51,942 nucleotides of DNA from Paenibacillus chondroitinus NBRC 15376 (GCF_004000765.1 NZ_BILW01000043.1:1-51942); one strand, 5' to 3'; counted from the stretch's first letter, positions 9,066 to 18,427 are shown. Numbers and translations are program-made. The notes: generated by a model not told the origin, from the letters alone.

Positions 9066-10654
9066 TCCACCCGGTTTCGTCCCGCTGATTTTGCGCGATA
9101 TAGCGCATGATCTGCCCTAGAGATCATATCTTCAAGCACCATCGTGCCAAATTCCAGTTTGGGCGAAAATTCGGCTACGCCGATACTCGCCGTCAAGTGT
9201 ACCGTCACCTGTTCATCGGAGTACGGCTTCGCTGCAATGCATTGCCGGATGCGCTCGGCTAATAGTTCACTGTCCTGCGCATTTTGGCGGAGGCACACTA
9301 GAATAAATTCCTCGCCGCCATAACGTGCCACGATGATTTGGCTGCTTGCCAGCTGTTTCAACAAAGAAGCTACCTGTTGAAGAACACGGTCGCCTACCAA
9401 ATGCCCGTAGGTATCGTTCACTTTTTTGAAATGATCGATATCCATCATCATCACCGAGCACGTATAACCCGCTGCGATACATGCCTTTAATTCTTCATTC
9501 CCTTCCGACATGACATATCGGCGATTCGGAATATCGGTCAGTTGATCGACCAACGCGGATTTCTCAAGCAGCGAAATGGTCGTATTCAGCTTGTCCGACA
9601 TCAGATTAAACGTGTTAACGAGCGTTTTGAGCTCAATTGGAGCGTTTCTGATTTCGTCTGCATCAATCTGATAATGGTAAGTACCATTACGAATGTGTTG
9701 GGTGGCTCGGAGCAAATAGCGGATAGGTCGCTCGATGCGGGACGCTATCGTGAGCGCTGCGAGGACACTAAGGATTAGAGCGATGAGGGAAATGATAATA
9801 ATCGTCAAACTCAGCTGATTTAATTTCTGAAAAACTTCTTTTTGCGTGATTTCACCGACGACAATCCAATTTTTCTCCGTCGACCACTGGTACTGACCGA
9901 AGACCTTTTCACCATGAAAGCCGGTATAGACCTTGCTTGACGTAGTGCCGCTTTTCGCTCTTTGAATGATTTCGGAGGACATGAAGACATTGTTGACGGC
10001 CTCACTCATGCTTGAATGACCTGACGCCGTCACAACTTGGCCTTTGTTATCTAAGACAAAGACCTCTCCTGTTTCGCCAAAACGCAGCTGTTTCATTAGC
10101 TTATTCAGCATGTCCAGGGTCACAACCCCCATCACAACGCCTTTAAATTCATTCAGATCGCCAAGCACCGGTGCTGAAAAGGTAATCATCGGTTTTCCGG
10201 TCTCACGCGAAATGTCGACCCCCGATATAAAACTCCTATTTTCAAGCGCATTTTTAAAAAACGGCCGGTCCCCTACATAGATAGCTGTGTCACTGCTTGT
10301 GTAGATAATCCCGTTCGGCTCTACGAAACTCAGTGTATCAAATTCCGAATTAAGGCGTGCATAGTTTTGGAATTCCCGTTTTAATGGTTCCAACTGATGA
10401 AATTTGGCGTAATCCGAAAGGGCAAACCGTTGGACGGCATCCAGTTTTTCCTGATTCCATTTTTCAATATATAAGCTTTGCAGCGTAATCATCTGTTTGA
10501 GCTGATTTTCCGCTTCGCCAATTCGGTTCTTCTTTTCTATCCAATAAAATGGCACAATAATGGAAAAAGCTAAAGCCAGAATAGCGACGCCAATCCACAT
10601 TTGAAACCTCATTTTCAAGGATTGACTGGAGAAATAAGCAAATTTGCGTCCCAT
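9053..10654 (-). CDS. Membrane diguanylate cyclase (dCache-HAMP-GGDEF)
   Basis: A 533-residue protein with membrane helix 1 at about 18-38, an extracytoplasmic double-Cache-like sensor (about 40-280, with 'GDRPFFKNAL' typical of dCache domains), helix 2 at about 283-305, a HAMP linker to about 363, and a GGDEF domain to the end. The active-site motif GGEEF (446-450) is intact, so it should make c-di-GMP from two GTP. The RxxD inhibitory site expected five residues before it is missing (SSQI instead), so product inhibition may be absent. It is probably monocistronic. The ligand of the sensor cannot be read. Confidence 0.93.
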   Translation of the reverse strand: MGRKFAYFSSQSLKMRFQMWIGVAILALAFSIIVPFYWIEKKNRIGEAENQLKQMITLQSLYIEKWNQEKLDAVQRFALSDYAKFHQLEPLKREFQNYARLNSEFDTLSFVEPNGIIYTSSDTAIYVGDRPFFKNALENRSFISGVDISRETGKPMITFSAPVLGDLNEFKGVVMGVVTLDMLNKLMKQLRFGETGEVFVLDNKGQVVTASGHSSMSEAVNNVFMSSEIIQRAKSGTTSSKVYTGFHGEKVFGQYQWSTEKNWIVVGEITQKEVFQKLNQLSLTIIIISLIALILSVLAALTIASRIERPIRYLLRATQHIRNGTYHYQIDADEIRNAPIELKTLVNTFNLMSDKLNTTISLLEKSALVDQLTDIPNRRYVMSEGNEELKACIAAGYTCSVMMMDIDHFKKVNDTYGHLVGDRVLQQVASLLKQLASSQIIVARYGGEEFILVCLRQNAQDSELLAERIRQCIAAKPYSDEQVTVHLTASIGVAEFSPKLEFGTMVLEDMISRADHALYRAKSAGRNRVELDR

Positions 10655-10835
10655 TCTGGTCTCAGCCCCTTTCTTTCAATACGTTTATTATACCTTGAAA
10701 TCAAGACAAAAACAGGCAGAATATATGATAATTCGACATTTTTCACCAGAGACTTTTCTCCATATCCGTTCATGTTTGAAAAGAAAACTTCAATCGCTTA
10801 TGCTAATTTGTAATACGAAATGAGGTTATTATTCT

Positions 10836-12983
10836 ATGAAAATTCTTGTGCTCACCGAAAAACCGAGCGTCGCCAAAGAAATTGCCCGCGTTCTCGGCTG
10901 CAATCAGAAGCAAAAACACCATTATGAAGGCCCCAAATACGTTGTCACCTGGGCCTTGGGCCACCTGGTAACCCTCGCTGAGCCTGACGATTACGATCCC
11001 AAGTACAAAACCTGGAACCTGGAAGATCTGCCTATCCTTCCCGAGCGCATGAAGCTCAAGGTCATGAAAGAAACGTCGCACCAGTTTCGCGGTATCGAGC
11101 AGTTGAGCCGGCGCGGCGATCTCGCCGAGCTGGTGATCGCAACCGACGCCGGGCGCGAAGGGGAACTCGTCGCCCGTTGGATTATGGAGCTGATCCGCTG
11201 GAAGAAGCCGTTCAAACGGCTGTGGATCTCGTCGCAGACGGATCAGGCGATTCGCGAAGGCTTCGCGCAGCTGAAGCCTGGCACGGACTACAACCGGCTG
11301 TATCAAGCAGCCGTGTGCCGTTCCGAGGCCGATTGGCTGATCGGCCTGAATGTGACGCGCGCGCTGACCAGCAAGTTCGGCGCGTCCTTGTCCGCCGGGC
11401 GTGTGCAGACGCCCACGCTGGCCATGATGATCAACCGCGAGACGGAAATCCGGGATTTCCGGTCTGTCGACTATTGGTTGATCGAAACCGATTTGGACTC
11501 TTTCCGCGCGGCGTGGCGAGACCCCAAGACAGGCGACTCGCGCATCTTCGATAAAGAGCGCGCGGACGCGTTGAAGGCGAAGCTGCAAGGCCAAAACGGC
11601 CGCATCGTGCAGATTCAGCAAACCGAAAAGCAAATTCCTCATCCGCTTGCTTACGATTTAACGGAGCTTCAGCGCGACGCCAACCGCAAGTTCGGCTTTT
11701 CGGCGAAACAGACGTCTAACGTGCTGCAACGTTTGTATGAACAATACAAAATCGTGACCTACCCGCGGACAGATTCACGATATCTGACTTCCGATATGGC
11801 TCCAACGTTGGCAGGCAGACTCAAAGGCGCAGCGATTGGTCCCTATGCACCGCTTGCCGCTCCATTGCTGCGCAAGCCGCTAGCCATCACAAAGCGCATC
11901 GTCGACGATAGCAAGGTATCCGATCACCATGCGATCATACCGACCGGCGAAGCCATTTCACTCGCAACGCTAAGCGCAGATGAGCGCCGACTCTATGATC
12001 TGATCGTACGCAGATTCATAGCCTTGTTCTATGGTCCTTGCCGTTATGATGAGACGAAACTGACCGTCGAAATTGCCGGCGAGAAGCTGTATGCTTCAGG
12101 GAAAGTCGTCAAACAGGCCGGTTGGAAAGAAGTTTACGGCGCGAACGATTTCACCGATCCTGAACGGGAAGAGTCCGATACGGATGACGATGCGTCTCAA
12201 CTGCTCCCGCAAGCCAAAGAGAAAGACGCCGTGACGGTTAAACAGGCTCATCAGCTGAACCGCCAGACCAAACCGCCTGGCCGATATAATGAAGCTTCTT
12301 TACTGTCGCAGATGGAAAAATGGGGTCTCGGCACCCCGGCAACCCGCGCGGATATTATCGAGAAGCTCGTGTCGTCCGACACCATCGAGCGCCAAGGATC
12401 CCAGCTCATTCCGACGGGCAAGGGCAAACAGCTCATTGAGCTCGCTTCGGAAGAGCTGCGTTCTCCTGAGCTGACAGCGCGCTGGGAGCTTGAGCTTGAG
12501 CGCATTGCCAAGGGCAAAGGAAGCATGGAGCAATTTCTAAGCGGCATTCGGACCAAAGCCGTGGAATTAGTTAATGAGGTTAAGAAAAGCGATGCGGCGT
12601 ATAAACCGCATAACTTAACAGGCAGCAAATGTCCGGACTGCGGAGAATTTCTTCAGGAAGTTAAGGGGAAACGCGGGCGTTATCTCGTTTGCTCCAGCCG
12701 GGAATGCTCTTACAAACGGGAAGCGGACGGCCAGCTGACGAACCACCGTTGTCCGCAGTGCCATAAAAAAATGGAGATCCACACAGGGAAATCCGGCAAG
12801 TACTTCCAATGCCGTCCCTGCAACGTGGTGGAGAAGATTGATAACGAAGCTTCCGGCGGCGGCCGTCGTGCCTCAGCCAAAGCCAATCGTCAGCTTATCG
12901 AGAAATATTCCGATCAAACGAGTGTCGGAAACTCGCTCGCTGACAAGCTGCTTGCAGCACTACAGCAGAATAAGGAAGACTAG
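10836..12983 (+). CDS. topB: DNA topoisomerase III
   Basis: A 715-residue type IA topoisomerase. It has a Toprim domain at the N-terminus (E8 in 'LTEKPS', then 'DAGREGE' at 104-110), 'GRVQTPTL' at 188-195, and catalytic Tyr309 in 'VTYPRTDSRYL'. A C-terminal zinc-ribbon-like region carries CPDC, CSSREC and CPQC/CRPC pairs (about 605-670). The enzyme relaxes and decatenates DNA by single-strand passage. Length and domain order match Bacillus TopB, with the extra zinc-binding tail seen in many Paenibacillus copies. The start has a TGAGG site ten bases upstream, and a strong terminator follows. Confidence 0.96.
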   Translation: MKILVLTEKPSVAKEIARVLGCNQKQKHHYEGPKYVVTWALGHLVTLAEPDDYDPKYKTWNLEDLPILPERMKLKVMKETSHQFRGIEQLSRRGDLAELVIATDAGREGELVARWIMELIRWKKPFKRLWISSQTDQAIREGFAQLKPGTDYNRLYQAAVCRSEADWLIGLNVTRALTSKFGASLSAGRVQTPTLAMMINRETEIRDFRSVDYWLIETDLDSFRAAWRDPKTGDSRIFDKERADALKAKLQGQNGRIVQIQQTEKQIPHPLAYDLTELQRDANRKFGFSAKQTSNVLQRLYEQYKIVTYPRTDSRYLTSDMAPTLAGRLKGAAIGPYAPLAAPLLRKPLAITKRIVDDSKVSDHHAIIPTGEAISLATLSADERRLYDLIVRRFIALFYGPCRYDETKLTVEIAGEKLYASGKVVKQAGWKEVYGANDFTDPEREESDTDDDASQLLPQAKEKDAVTVKQAHQLNRQTKPPGRYNEASLLSQMEKWGLGTPATRADIIEKLVSSDTIERQGSQLIPTGKGKQLIELASEELRSPELTARWELELERIAKGKGSMEQFLSGIRTKAVELVNEVKKSDAAYKPHNLTGSKCPDCGEFLQEVKGKRGRYLVCSSRECSYKREADGQLTNHRCPQCHKKMEIHTGKSGKYFQCRPCNVVEKIDNEASGGGRRASAKANRQLIEKYSDQTSVGNSLADKLLAALQQNKED

Positions 12984-13002
12984 CCTAGAACGAGCATGAA
13001 AA

Positions 13003-13040
13003 AACCAAGCAGAGACTTTCGTCCTTGCTTGGTTTTTTTT
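13003..13040. terminator. Bidirectional terminator between topB and the small convergent gene
   Basis: The arms AACCAAGCA and TGCTTGGTT flank a short GC-containing loop, with eight T after it on the plus strand and six A before it. It can therefore stop transcription from topB and from the opposing gene that ends at 13065. Confidence 0.85.
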
Positions 13041-13064
13041 CTGCTGGCTGTTTTTTTCTGCAGA

Positions 13065-13394
13065 CTAATTCAATATTTTTCCTTTTACCGCCAACTGCAG
13101 TTCCTCTAAGCTAGTAATGCCTAAACTAATCAATGCCTCTCCTGCTTCCATGTGTACATTCGCCAATATATGCATACTTGTATTAGGGACAAGTGATTTG
13201 CGGAATTCATGAAATAAAACAACATTATATGTTTTGAGTACTGTCATAAATTCAACTGTCGGAGGAATAAAGCCGCGTATTTCGGAAGACTTCCAGAAGA
13301 AATCCCGCACATGTATAATGTCAGCGCCCGTTTTGTTCAATTTACGGATCATCACAAAAAAATCATCGATCAAAGCTTGTCTCTCCATACTCAT
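13065..13394 (-). CDS. Hypothetical protein, 109 residues
   Basis: No family recognised. A soluble, mixed alpha/beta sequence with no signal peptide, membrane helix or metal motif. The N-terminal half is basic and hydrophobic ('DDFFVMIRKLNK'), and the C-terminus contains a hydrophobic 'HILANVHMEAGEALISLGI' stretch. I start it at the ATG at 13394, which has GGGAGAT at the right distance, rather than the in-frame ATG at 13430, which has no ribosome site; the longer form would add 12 residues. It is convergent with topB. Confidence 0.6.
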   Translation of the reverse strand: MSMERQALIDDFFVMIRKLNKTGADIIHVRDFFWKSSEIRGFIPPTVEFMTVLKTYNVVLFHEFRKSLVPNTSMHILANVHMEAGEALISLGITSLEELQLAVKGKILN

Positions 13395-13497
13395 ACGACC
13401 ATCTCCCAGTCTAACTTCAACATCATCCATACTGTCGTAGAATAGGATACCACAAATAGTTCTTTTGATCTATATATTATAGTATATTAGACCTAAC

Positions 13498-13968
13498 CTA
13501 TGAAGCAGTTTTTTCTTTGCGGAAACCTTTTCGTCGGAGTGAGAAAAACATATCCAACGCAAAACATACGACGCCCAAATTAATGGCCAAGTCCGCTACG
13601 TTCATGATACCGTTCCCCGAACGGAAGACGATGAAATCCGTCACTTTGCCGAAGAGCAATCGTTCAATCGCATTGCCTATCGCTCCGCCTGCAAACAGCG
13701 CTGCTCCGCATTGCAGCAGAACGCCTTGAAGACGTCCTTTCTTCCTGTAGTAGAAGATCGCTATAACAATAATGACGGCAAAAATGCCAAGGTAACGTGC
13801 CCAGCCCTGCAGTGAACTGCCTGCCGCTCCCGTATTTTGATAATGCGTAAATGAAATAATATCCTTATAGAATGGCATGGATTCTCCCACTTTCAGCATC
13901 GCTCGAATCCAGACCTTTGAAATCTGATCAATGGCTGTAACGACAAAAAAGACGATATAAAATAACAT
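13498..13968 (-). CDS. lspA: Lipoprotein signal peptidase (signal peptidase II)
   Basis: A 156-residue, four-helix membrane aspartyl protease that removes signal peptides from prolipoproteins after lipidation. The two catalytic aspartates are kept, in 'GKVTDF' and 'MNVADLAI', and 'DQISK' and 'NTGAA' are in place. The usual Asp-Arg of the 'NxxDR' motif reads NAIER, and the residue after NTGAA is Gly rather than the usual aromatic. The start at 13968 has GGGGGAG upstream; the ATG at 14007 would give an unlikely 13-residue leader. Several lipoproteins in this window would be its substrates, though other LspA copies may exist. Confidence 0.9.
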   Translation of the reverse strand: MLFYIVFFVVTAIDQISKVWIRAMLKVGESMPFYKDIISFTHYQNTGAAGSSLQGWARYLGIFAVIIVIAIFYYRKKGRLQGVLLQCGAALFAGGAIGNAIERLLFGKVTDFIVFRSGNGIMNVADLAINLGVVCFALDMFFSLRRKGFRKEKTAS

Positions 13969-14156
13969 AACACTCCCCCTATTTTGAAAATACAAGCTCC
14001 TCACCATTTTACATGATATATGGCCTCTACGGCGAATCTTACGGCCCCGGTATCCCTTCTATCCCATAGTCTTCCATTAACAACGCAAATAGCCGCCCCA
14101 GTCACGCTTAGGCAGCTACACACGGAGCATTCTGCATGTAATCTTCATGCTCTCCA

Positions 14157-14792
14157 TCAAGCTAATGTCAGAAGTGTTCTCAGCAGCTCACCGGGAGTGT
14201 TTACCAGGTAATCCGGTTGTCCCCGAAGCAGCAGTCGCGGAGCATCATACCCCCATGTAACGGCGACGATCGGCACGCCTAACTTTTTACAAGCCTCGAT
14301 ATCCCTTAATTCGTCTCCAACATAAATCATTCGGCCAGGCGTTGTGCCCCACTGCTTCATAACTTTGCGTATGGCATGGTGCTTGCCGAAAAGAAGTTTA
14401 GCTGAGATCACTTCCTTAAAGGAGCCTTCCATCTTGTTATTTTTCAGGAACGTACGAATGTTTGCCTCCGAATTGGAGGAGAGAATGGAGCTTTTCAGCC
14501 CATGGGAGGATAACCTCGCTATAATCTCCTTCATGCCCGGCACCACGTGAAGCGTGCGAATGTTTTCTTGATACATCTGTCTTCCGGCAACGATAAGCCT
14601 AGGAATCTGCAGGGCCGGCACGCCCAACCGATCGACCCGCTCCGCAATCGAAAGTGTCCGGAGAAGCGCAAGATCCTGTTCGCGAATCTTGCGAAACTGA
14701 TGCTGTCCCGCTATTTCATTGTACAACTTAACAAGCAAAGCCCTGGAATCGACAAGTGTCCCATCAAAATCAAATAGGATATGTTTTACCAT
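14157..14792 (-). CDS. HAD-superfamily hydrolase (phosphoglycolate-phosphatase-like)
   Basis: A 211-residue HAD phosphatase. Motif I is 'FDFDGTLVDS' (nucleophile D8, acid D10), motif II 'LSSNSE', and motif IV 'IYVGDELRDIEACKKLG'; an alpha-helical cap lies between about residues 15 and 80. The order fits the PGP/PpaX branch, and the actual phosphate ester cannot be told from sequence. Its start overlaps the end of the upstream Cys-rich small gene by seven bases, so the two are translationally coupled. Confidence 0.9.
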   Translation of the reverse strand: MVKHILFDFDGTLVDSRALLVKLYNEIAGQHQFRKIREQDLALLRTLSIAERVDRLGVPALQIPRLIVAGRQMYQENIRTLHVVPGMKEIIARLSSHGLKSSILSSNSEANIRTFLKNNKMEGSFKEVISAKLLFGKHHAIRKVMKQWGTTPGRMIYVGDELRDIEACKKLGVPIVAVTWGYDAPRLLLRGQPDYLVNTPGELLRTLLTLA

Positions 14793-15082
14793 TCAGTTGT
14801 ATATAGAAACAGGGCCGGCCCCTCAGTCGGCACTTCTTTGATTTGATTATTCGCGAACTCTTCAAGCGGATCTTTGGCGATATGCGGATTGCTGACGATG
14901 CGAAGATCTTCCCACACACAGGATACCCCACGCCCATAGTCGTCTGCATTTCCAGCAAACATTTTACATCCCTGACAGAAGTGCTTCTGCTGATTGGCAT
15001 CCAGCTTTACAATTTTATTCCTTAGACAACAGTAAATTTCACCGTCTGCATTACATACATTAACGTGAGTGATTAGAGCCAT
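14786..15082 (-). CDS. Cys-rich hypothetical protein, 98 residues
   Basis: Not assigned to a family. Six cysteines (about 10, 18, 19, 36, 39, 55), including a CxxC pair 'CQGCK', suggest a bound metal or disulfides. There is no signal peptide. The C-terminus is acidic. AAGGAG lies about 11 bases upstream of the ATG. The seven-base overlap with the HAD phosphatase implies coexpression and possibly a shared task. Confidence 0.7.
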   Translation of the reverse strand: MALITHVNVCNADGEIYCCLRNKIVKLDANQQKHFCQGCKMFAGNADDYGRGVSCVWEDLRIVSNPHIAKDPLEEFANNQIKEVPTEGPALFLYTTEW

Positions 15083-15246
15083 ATGAATGTCAACTCCTTA
15101 CGGCGCATTTTGTGTGTAATAGTAAGTTTATAGCACTACTATTAAGTGTATGACAGTTTTTTGTAAACGGAATAAGATTTCTCATGACAAGCTGCCTAAA
15201 TTTGCTACAATGAGGAAATGTTACAAAACCGATTGGAGGAACACCC

Positions 15247-15807
15247 ATGCAAGATTGGATGCATTACGCCATCCCTGCCGTTTTGATTTGTTTTTTCATT
15301 TATCGCCGAACCAAACGTACCATTGGTTTTCAAAAGCTTGCCAAAGGCCGGCTCAAATTTCGCCTCACGCTGTTCAGCATCCTCGGAATCGCCATTTTCC
15401 TGCTGGGCTTCGTTCATCCGATCCATTTCATCGGCTATTTGATCGGACTTGCTGCCGGCGTGGGATTAGGGCTTACCGCCATTCGCCACACCCGCTTCGA
15501 GCACCGGGCCGACGGCTGGTATTACCGCACTCATCTATGGATTGAATTTGCTGTTCTTGTGCTATTTCTTGGCCGGATTATTTATCGCGTGGCGTTCATC
15601 GCGCTTTCTCCGAACCCCTCCAGCATGAATCCCGCTGATCCGACACAATTTACAAAAGATCCCGTGACAGCCGGCGTATTCTTCATCATCGTCTCCTACT
15701 ACATCCTGTTTTTCGGCTATCTGCTGCGGGAAGAGACCAAATTGGATCCAGACGCAACGCTTTCCAATACTTCTAGCAGTGAAAGCTCCGCCCATACGGT
15801 CAAATAA
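15247..15807 (+). CDS. CcdC-like integral membrane protein (DUF1453)
   Basis: A 186-residue protein with five predicted membrane helices, starting from an N-out hydrophobic stretch (6-17). The 'THLWIEFAVLVLFLGRIIYR' stretch near residue 98 is typical of the DUF1453/CcdC family. B. subtilis CcdC is dispensable for cytochrome c maturation, and its role is not known. A GGAGGA ribosome site lies six bases before the ATG, and a terminator follows. Confidence 0.75.
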   Translation: MQDWMHYAIPAVLICFFIYRRTKRTIGFQKLAKGRLKFRLTLFSILGIAIFLLGFVHPIHFIGYLIGLAAGVGLGLTAIRHTRFEHRADGWYYRTHLWIEFAVLVLFLGRIIYRVAFIALSPNPSSMNPADPTQFTKDPVTAGVFFIIVSYYILFFGYLLREETKLDPDATLSNTSSSESSAHTVK

Positions 15808-15816
15808 AAAGACATT

Positions 15817-15868
15817 ACAACCCTCAAGGTCTGAAATTACTCAGATTTCCTGAGGGTTGTCTTATTTT
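15817..15868 (+). terminator. Rho-independent terminator
   Basis: The arms ACAACCCTCA and TGAGGGTTGT, extended by a TCTGA/TCAGA inner pairing, are followed by CTTATTTT. It directly follows the CcdC-like gene. Confidence 0.85.
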
Positions 15869-15960
15869 AAATGCCGCTAAACATCTATGCCGATGAATTT
15901 TGTGGTATCCTTCATAGATATACTGCTTCTTATTGGCTTAGTCGTTCGAATTACTTTTTT

Positions 15961-15974
15961 ATAAAGCGCTTACA
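15961..15974. promoter_or_regulatory. Probable cre (CcpA-binding) site
   Basis: ATAAAGCGCTTACA matches the cre consensus TGWAANCGNTNWCA at all but the first two positions. It lies 38-51 bp before the start of the AraC-type regulator of the sugar module. CcpA binding here would give glucose repression; position near the start favours a roadblock or repression role. Inference from a motif match only. Confidence 0.6.
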
Positions 15975-16011
15975 TAAAAGGGTCGGAAGTCCGGCGTTCT
16001 AGGGGGAAACT

Positions 16012-18309
16012 ATGAAACGAACTATCTTTATACGTCTATTGCTGCATTTAACCATTGCCGTCGTGTTGATTACGCTCTTGGTCGGTACGCTCGTTTACCG
16101 ATATACAGATTCGATGCTGAGAGAAGAAGTGCTCCTCCATAATCAGGAATTGCTCGGGCAATCGAAGAAAATGGTCGAGCAGGCACTTGGAGAAGTGAAG
16201 CAATCAGCGGCTTCGCTTGCTCTGCACTCCGATTTGCAGAAAGCGGTATGGCTTTCATGGGATTTGGAGGAGGAGTATCGATTTCTGAAAAATACCGAAG
16301 ATCTTCTCACCGAACGGATTAATTCCTCCACGTACCTGGACTCCATCTATTTGTACAGCGCCCAAAATCAAAAGTTGATCTCCTCCTCCGGCATCACCGA
16401 CTTGCAGCAGTTTTCATACAAGCAAGGGGTGCAGCAATTTATGGAAAGCAAACATATCTACGATTGGCAAGCTGTGCATCTGGAAGAAGGCGATCATTCC
16501 GTGAACGTCATGACGTTCCTGTTCTCCGTCCCCATCTGGGGCATCCAGAAGAAAGGCGCGATCCTTATGAATTTGAAAGAGGATGTGCTGTACAGCGCCG
16601 TCGTTAATTCGAATAACCGCAAGCTCGGGAATGTAGCCATTTTAAATCAGGAGGGCGAAGTGCTCTCGTATAAGGATAAAAGCATGCTGCTTAGCCGGTT
16701 CAATCAAGCGGACATCCAGCGGATTCAGCGTGAGAAGGAAGGCTCGTTCACGGAGAAGATCAATGGGCAGGATACCCTTGTTTCCTTTCTGACCTCGGAT
16801 GCCAACGGCTGGATTTATTTGACTCTGAATCCGTCAGAAGAAGTATTTAAGAAATCCCACGAAGTCATCCGCGTGACGCTCCTCATTTCCTATATCGCTT
16901 TTTCGCTGGGGATGCTGATGATGATTATCGTATCCATCAGGTATTACAAGCCTGTAAGAAAAACGGTTCACATGATTTCAACGCTGCTGGACAAGCCTTT
17001 CTCCAAAATGCACGACCGAGATGAGTTCAGCTATATCGGCGATTCGGTCAACAGGCTTTATGTCGAAAAAGAAGCATTTAAAGAAAAATTTCGCGGTCAA
17101 GAACTCGTCATTCGGGATCACGTTGTACTCAGCCTGCTGTCGGGCAAGACGAATGACGACGAGTTGATGCGCCAAATGCAGTACTATGAGCTGGATTTAG
17201 ATCAAACTCATTTCATTGTGCTGGTGCTTCGCATCCATGTGGATGCCGATATTCCGGCAGGGCCTGAGGAGCAGGCGCTAAATTTACTGCATTTTCAGGT
17301 ACGCGCCATCTGTGAAGAGCTCATCGCAGCTTGTGGGAAAGGGCTGTACGTCAGCCAATTCCATAGCCGTGATGTACTTATTATGAACGCCGGTCATTGG
17401 GGAGGCCCTCAATCCGCCTACCATCATGCGAAGGAGCTGGCGATTCGATTGCGGAACCGAGTGGCCGATGAACTGCATGGAACGGCAGTTACCGTAGGCA
17501 TCGGTGGGAAGTACGAGAAGTTAAGCGAGATCTCCCTATCGTATAACGAAGCTTTGGATGCTTTGCTGTATGAGCGGATTGCCGGCAAAGGCAGCATTCT
17601 AAGCATTTCAGACTATCAGACCAACCATGTGGACCGCAGTCGCTTCACCGCCTGCAGGCAGCTCGTGGACAAGCTGATTCATGAGCTCAAAACGTGGAAC
17701 ACGGATAAGGCGCTGCAGCTCAAGGACGAGCTGATCGAACGGCTTGCGAGCGATGAATTGGTTGGCTTTCCCTATAAAGATATTATGTTGACGCAGCTTC
17801 TTCATGCGCTTATGACCGTTCGTATCGAGCTTTGCGGAGATGAAGAAGACGGCAGTCCGGACTTGATTTTGGCATTCAGCAAAAAGAACAGCTTGGAGCA
17901 AGTTCGCGTCGACCTTGATCTCGTGATACGCGACATCGCTGGAAGGTTGGAAGGAAAACGTGAAGTCAAGCATCAAGACGTCGTTGAGAAGCTGGTCGAG
18001 TATACCAAGCACAATTACCGGGAGCCGATCAGCTTGCAGACGCTCGCGGATATGGCATTGATGAACAGCCAGTACGTGTCCAAATTGTTCAAAGAAGTGA
18101 CCGGGAAAAATTTCCTCGATTACTTGACCGAAACGCGTTACAACGAAGCTTGCCGTTTGCTTGAACAAACGTATTTAACGATTAACGAAATTGCGGAAGC
18201 GACCGGATTCGGACAGAAGCAAAATTTGATCCGTACATTTAAAAAATACTGCGGTTTAACGCCTTCCGAATATCGGAATCAGCGATCCGTGCAGCGAATT
18301 AAGGGGTAA
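16012..18309 (+). CDS. Membrane-anchored AraC-family regulator of a sugar ABC module
   Basis: A 765-residue protein of the architecture common in Paenibacillus: membrane helix 1 (about 8-30), an extracytoplasmic Cache-like sensor (about 32-285), helix 2 (about 288-310), a HAMP-like linker, a long cytoplasmic middle region, and a C-terminal AraC DNA-binding domain (about 662-760) with both helix-turn-helix motifs ('LQTLADMALMNSQYVSKLF' and 'INEIAEATGFGQKQNLIRTF'). It acts as a one-component transmembrane regulator, sensing a sugar outside and activating the adjacent genes. GGGGG precedes the ATG. The permease genes start 163 bp downstream. Confidence 0.92.
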   Translation: MKRTIFIRLLLHLTIAVVLITLLVGTLVYRYTDSMLREEVLLHNQELLGQSKKMVEQALGEVKQSAASLALHSDLQKAVWLSWDLEEEYRFLKNTEDLLTERINSSTYLDSIYLYSAQNQKLISSSGITDLQQFSYKQGVQQFMESKHIYDWQAVHLEEGDHSVNVMTFLFSVPIWGIQKKGAILMNLKEDVLYSAVVNSNNRKLGNVAILNQEGEVLSYKDKSMLLSRFNQADIQRIQREKEGSFTEKINGQDTLVSFLTSDANGWIYLTLNPSEEVFKKSHEVIRVTLLISYIAFSLGMLMMIIVSIRYYKPVRKTVHMISTLLDKPFSKMHDRDEFSYIGDSVNRLYVEKEAFKEKFRGQELVIRDHVVLSLLSGKTNDDELMRQMQYYELDLDQTHFIVLVLRIHVDADIPAGPEEQALNLLHFQVRAICEELIAACGKGLYVSQFHSRDVLIMNAGHWGGPQSAYHHAKELAIRLRNRVADELHGTAVTVGIGGKYEKLSEISLSYNEALDALLYERIAGKGSILSISDYQTNHVDRSRFTACRQLVDKLIHELKTWNTDKALQLKDELIERLASDELVGFPYKDIMLTQLLHALMTVRIELCGDEEDGSPDLILAFSKKNSLEQVRVDLDLVIRDIAGRLEGKREVKHQDVVEKLVEYTKHNYREPISLQTLADMALMNSQYVSKLFKEVTGKNFLDYLTETRYNEACRLLEQTYLTINEIAEATGFGQKQNLIRTFKKYCGLTPSEYRNQRSVQRIKG

Positions 18310-18398
18310 AACGAGATAAAAGGCAACAATTGATACTAAAATGAAAATCTGATACTTCATCAAAAACGAAAATTGAATCCATTCAACGGTATTGATTC

Positions 18399-18427
18399 TT
18401 GCCCGACCTCCCCCTCCTTTTTATGAT
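18399..18427 (+). promoter_or_regulatory. Candidate sigma-A promoter of the sugar transporter operon
   Basis: TTGCCC and TATGAT separated by 17 bp, 46 bp before the first permease start. It is the only reasonable promoter I see between the regulator and the transporter genes. The -35 is imperfect, fitting an activator-dependent promoter. Confidence 0.45.

Noticed and set aside
10803..11642. 279-codon open frame antisense to topB
   Set aside because: It lies fully opposite the well-supported topB gene, is rich in Arg, Gln and Pro as expected of a shadow frame, and has no ribosome site.
17608..18168. 186-codon minus-strand open frame opposite the AraC regulator
   Set aside because: Its residues mirror codons of the DNA-binding domain on the other strand, and no start signals are present.
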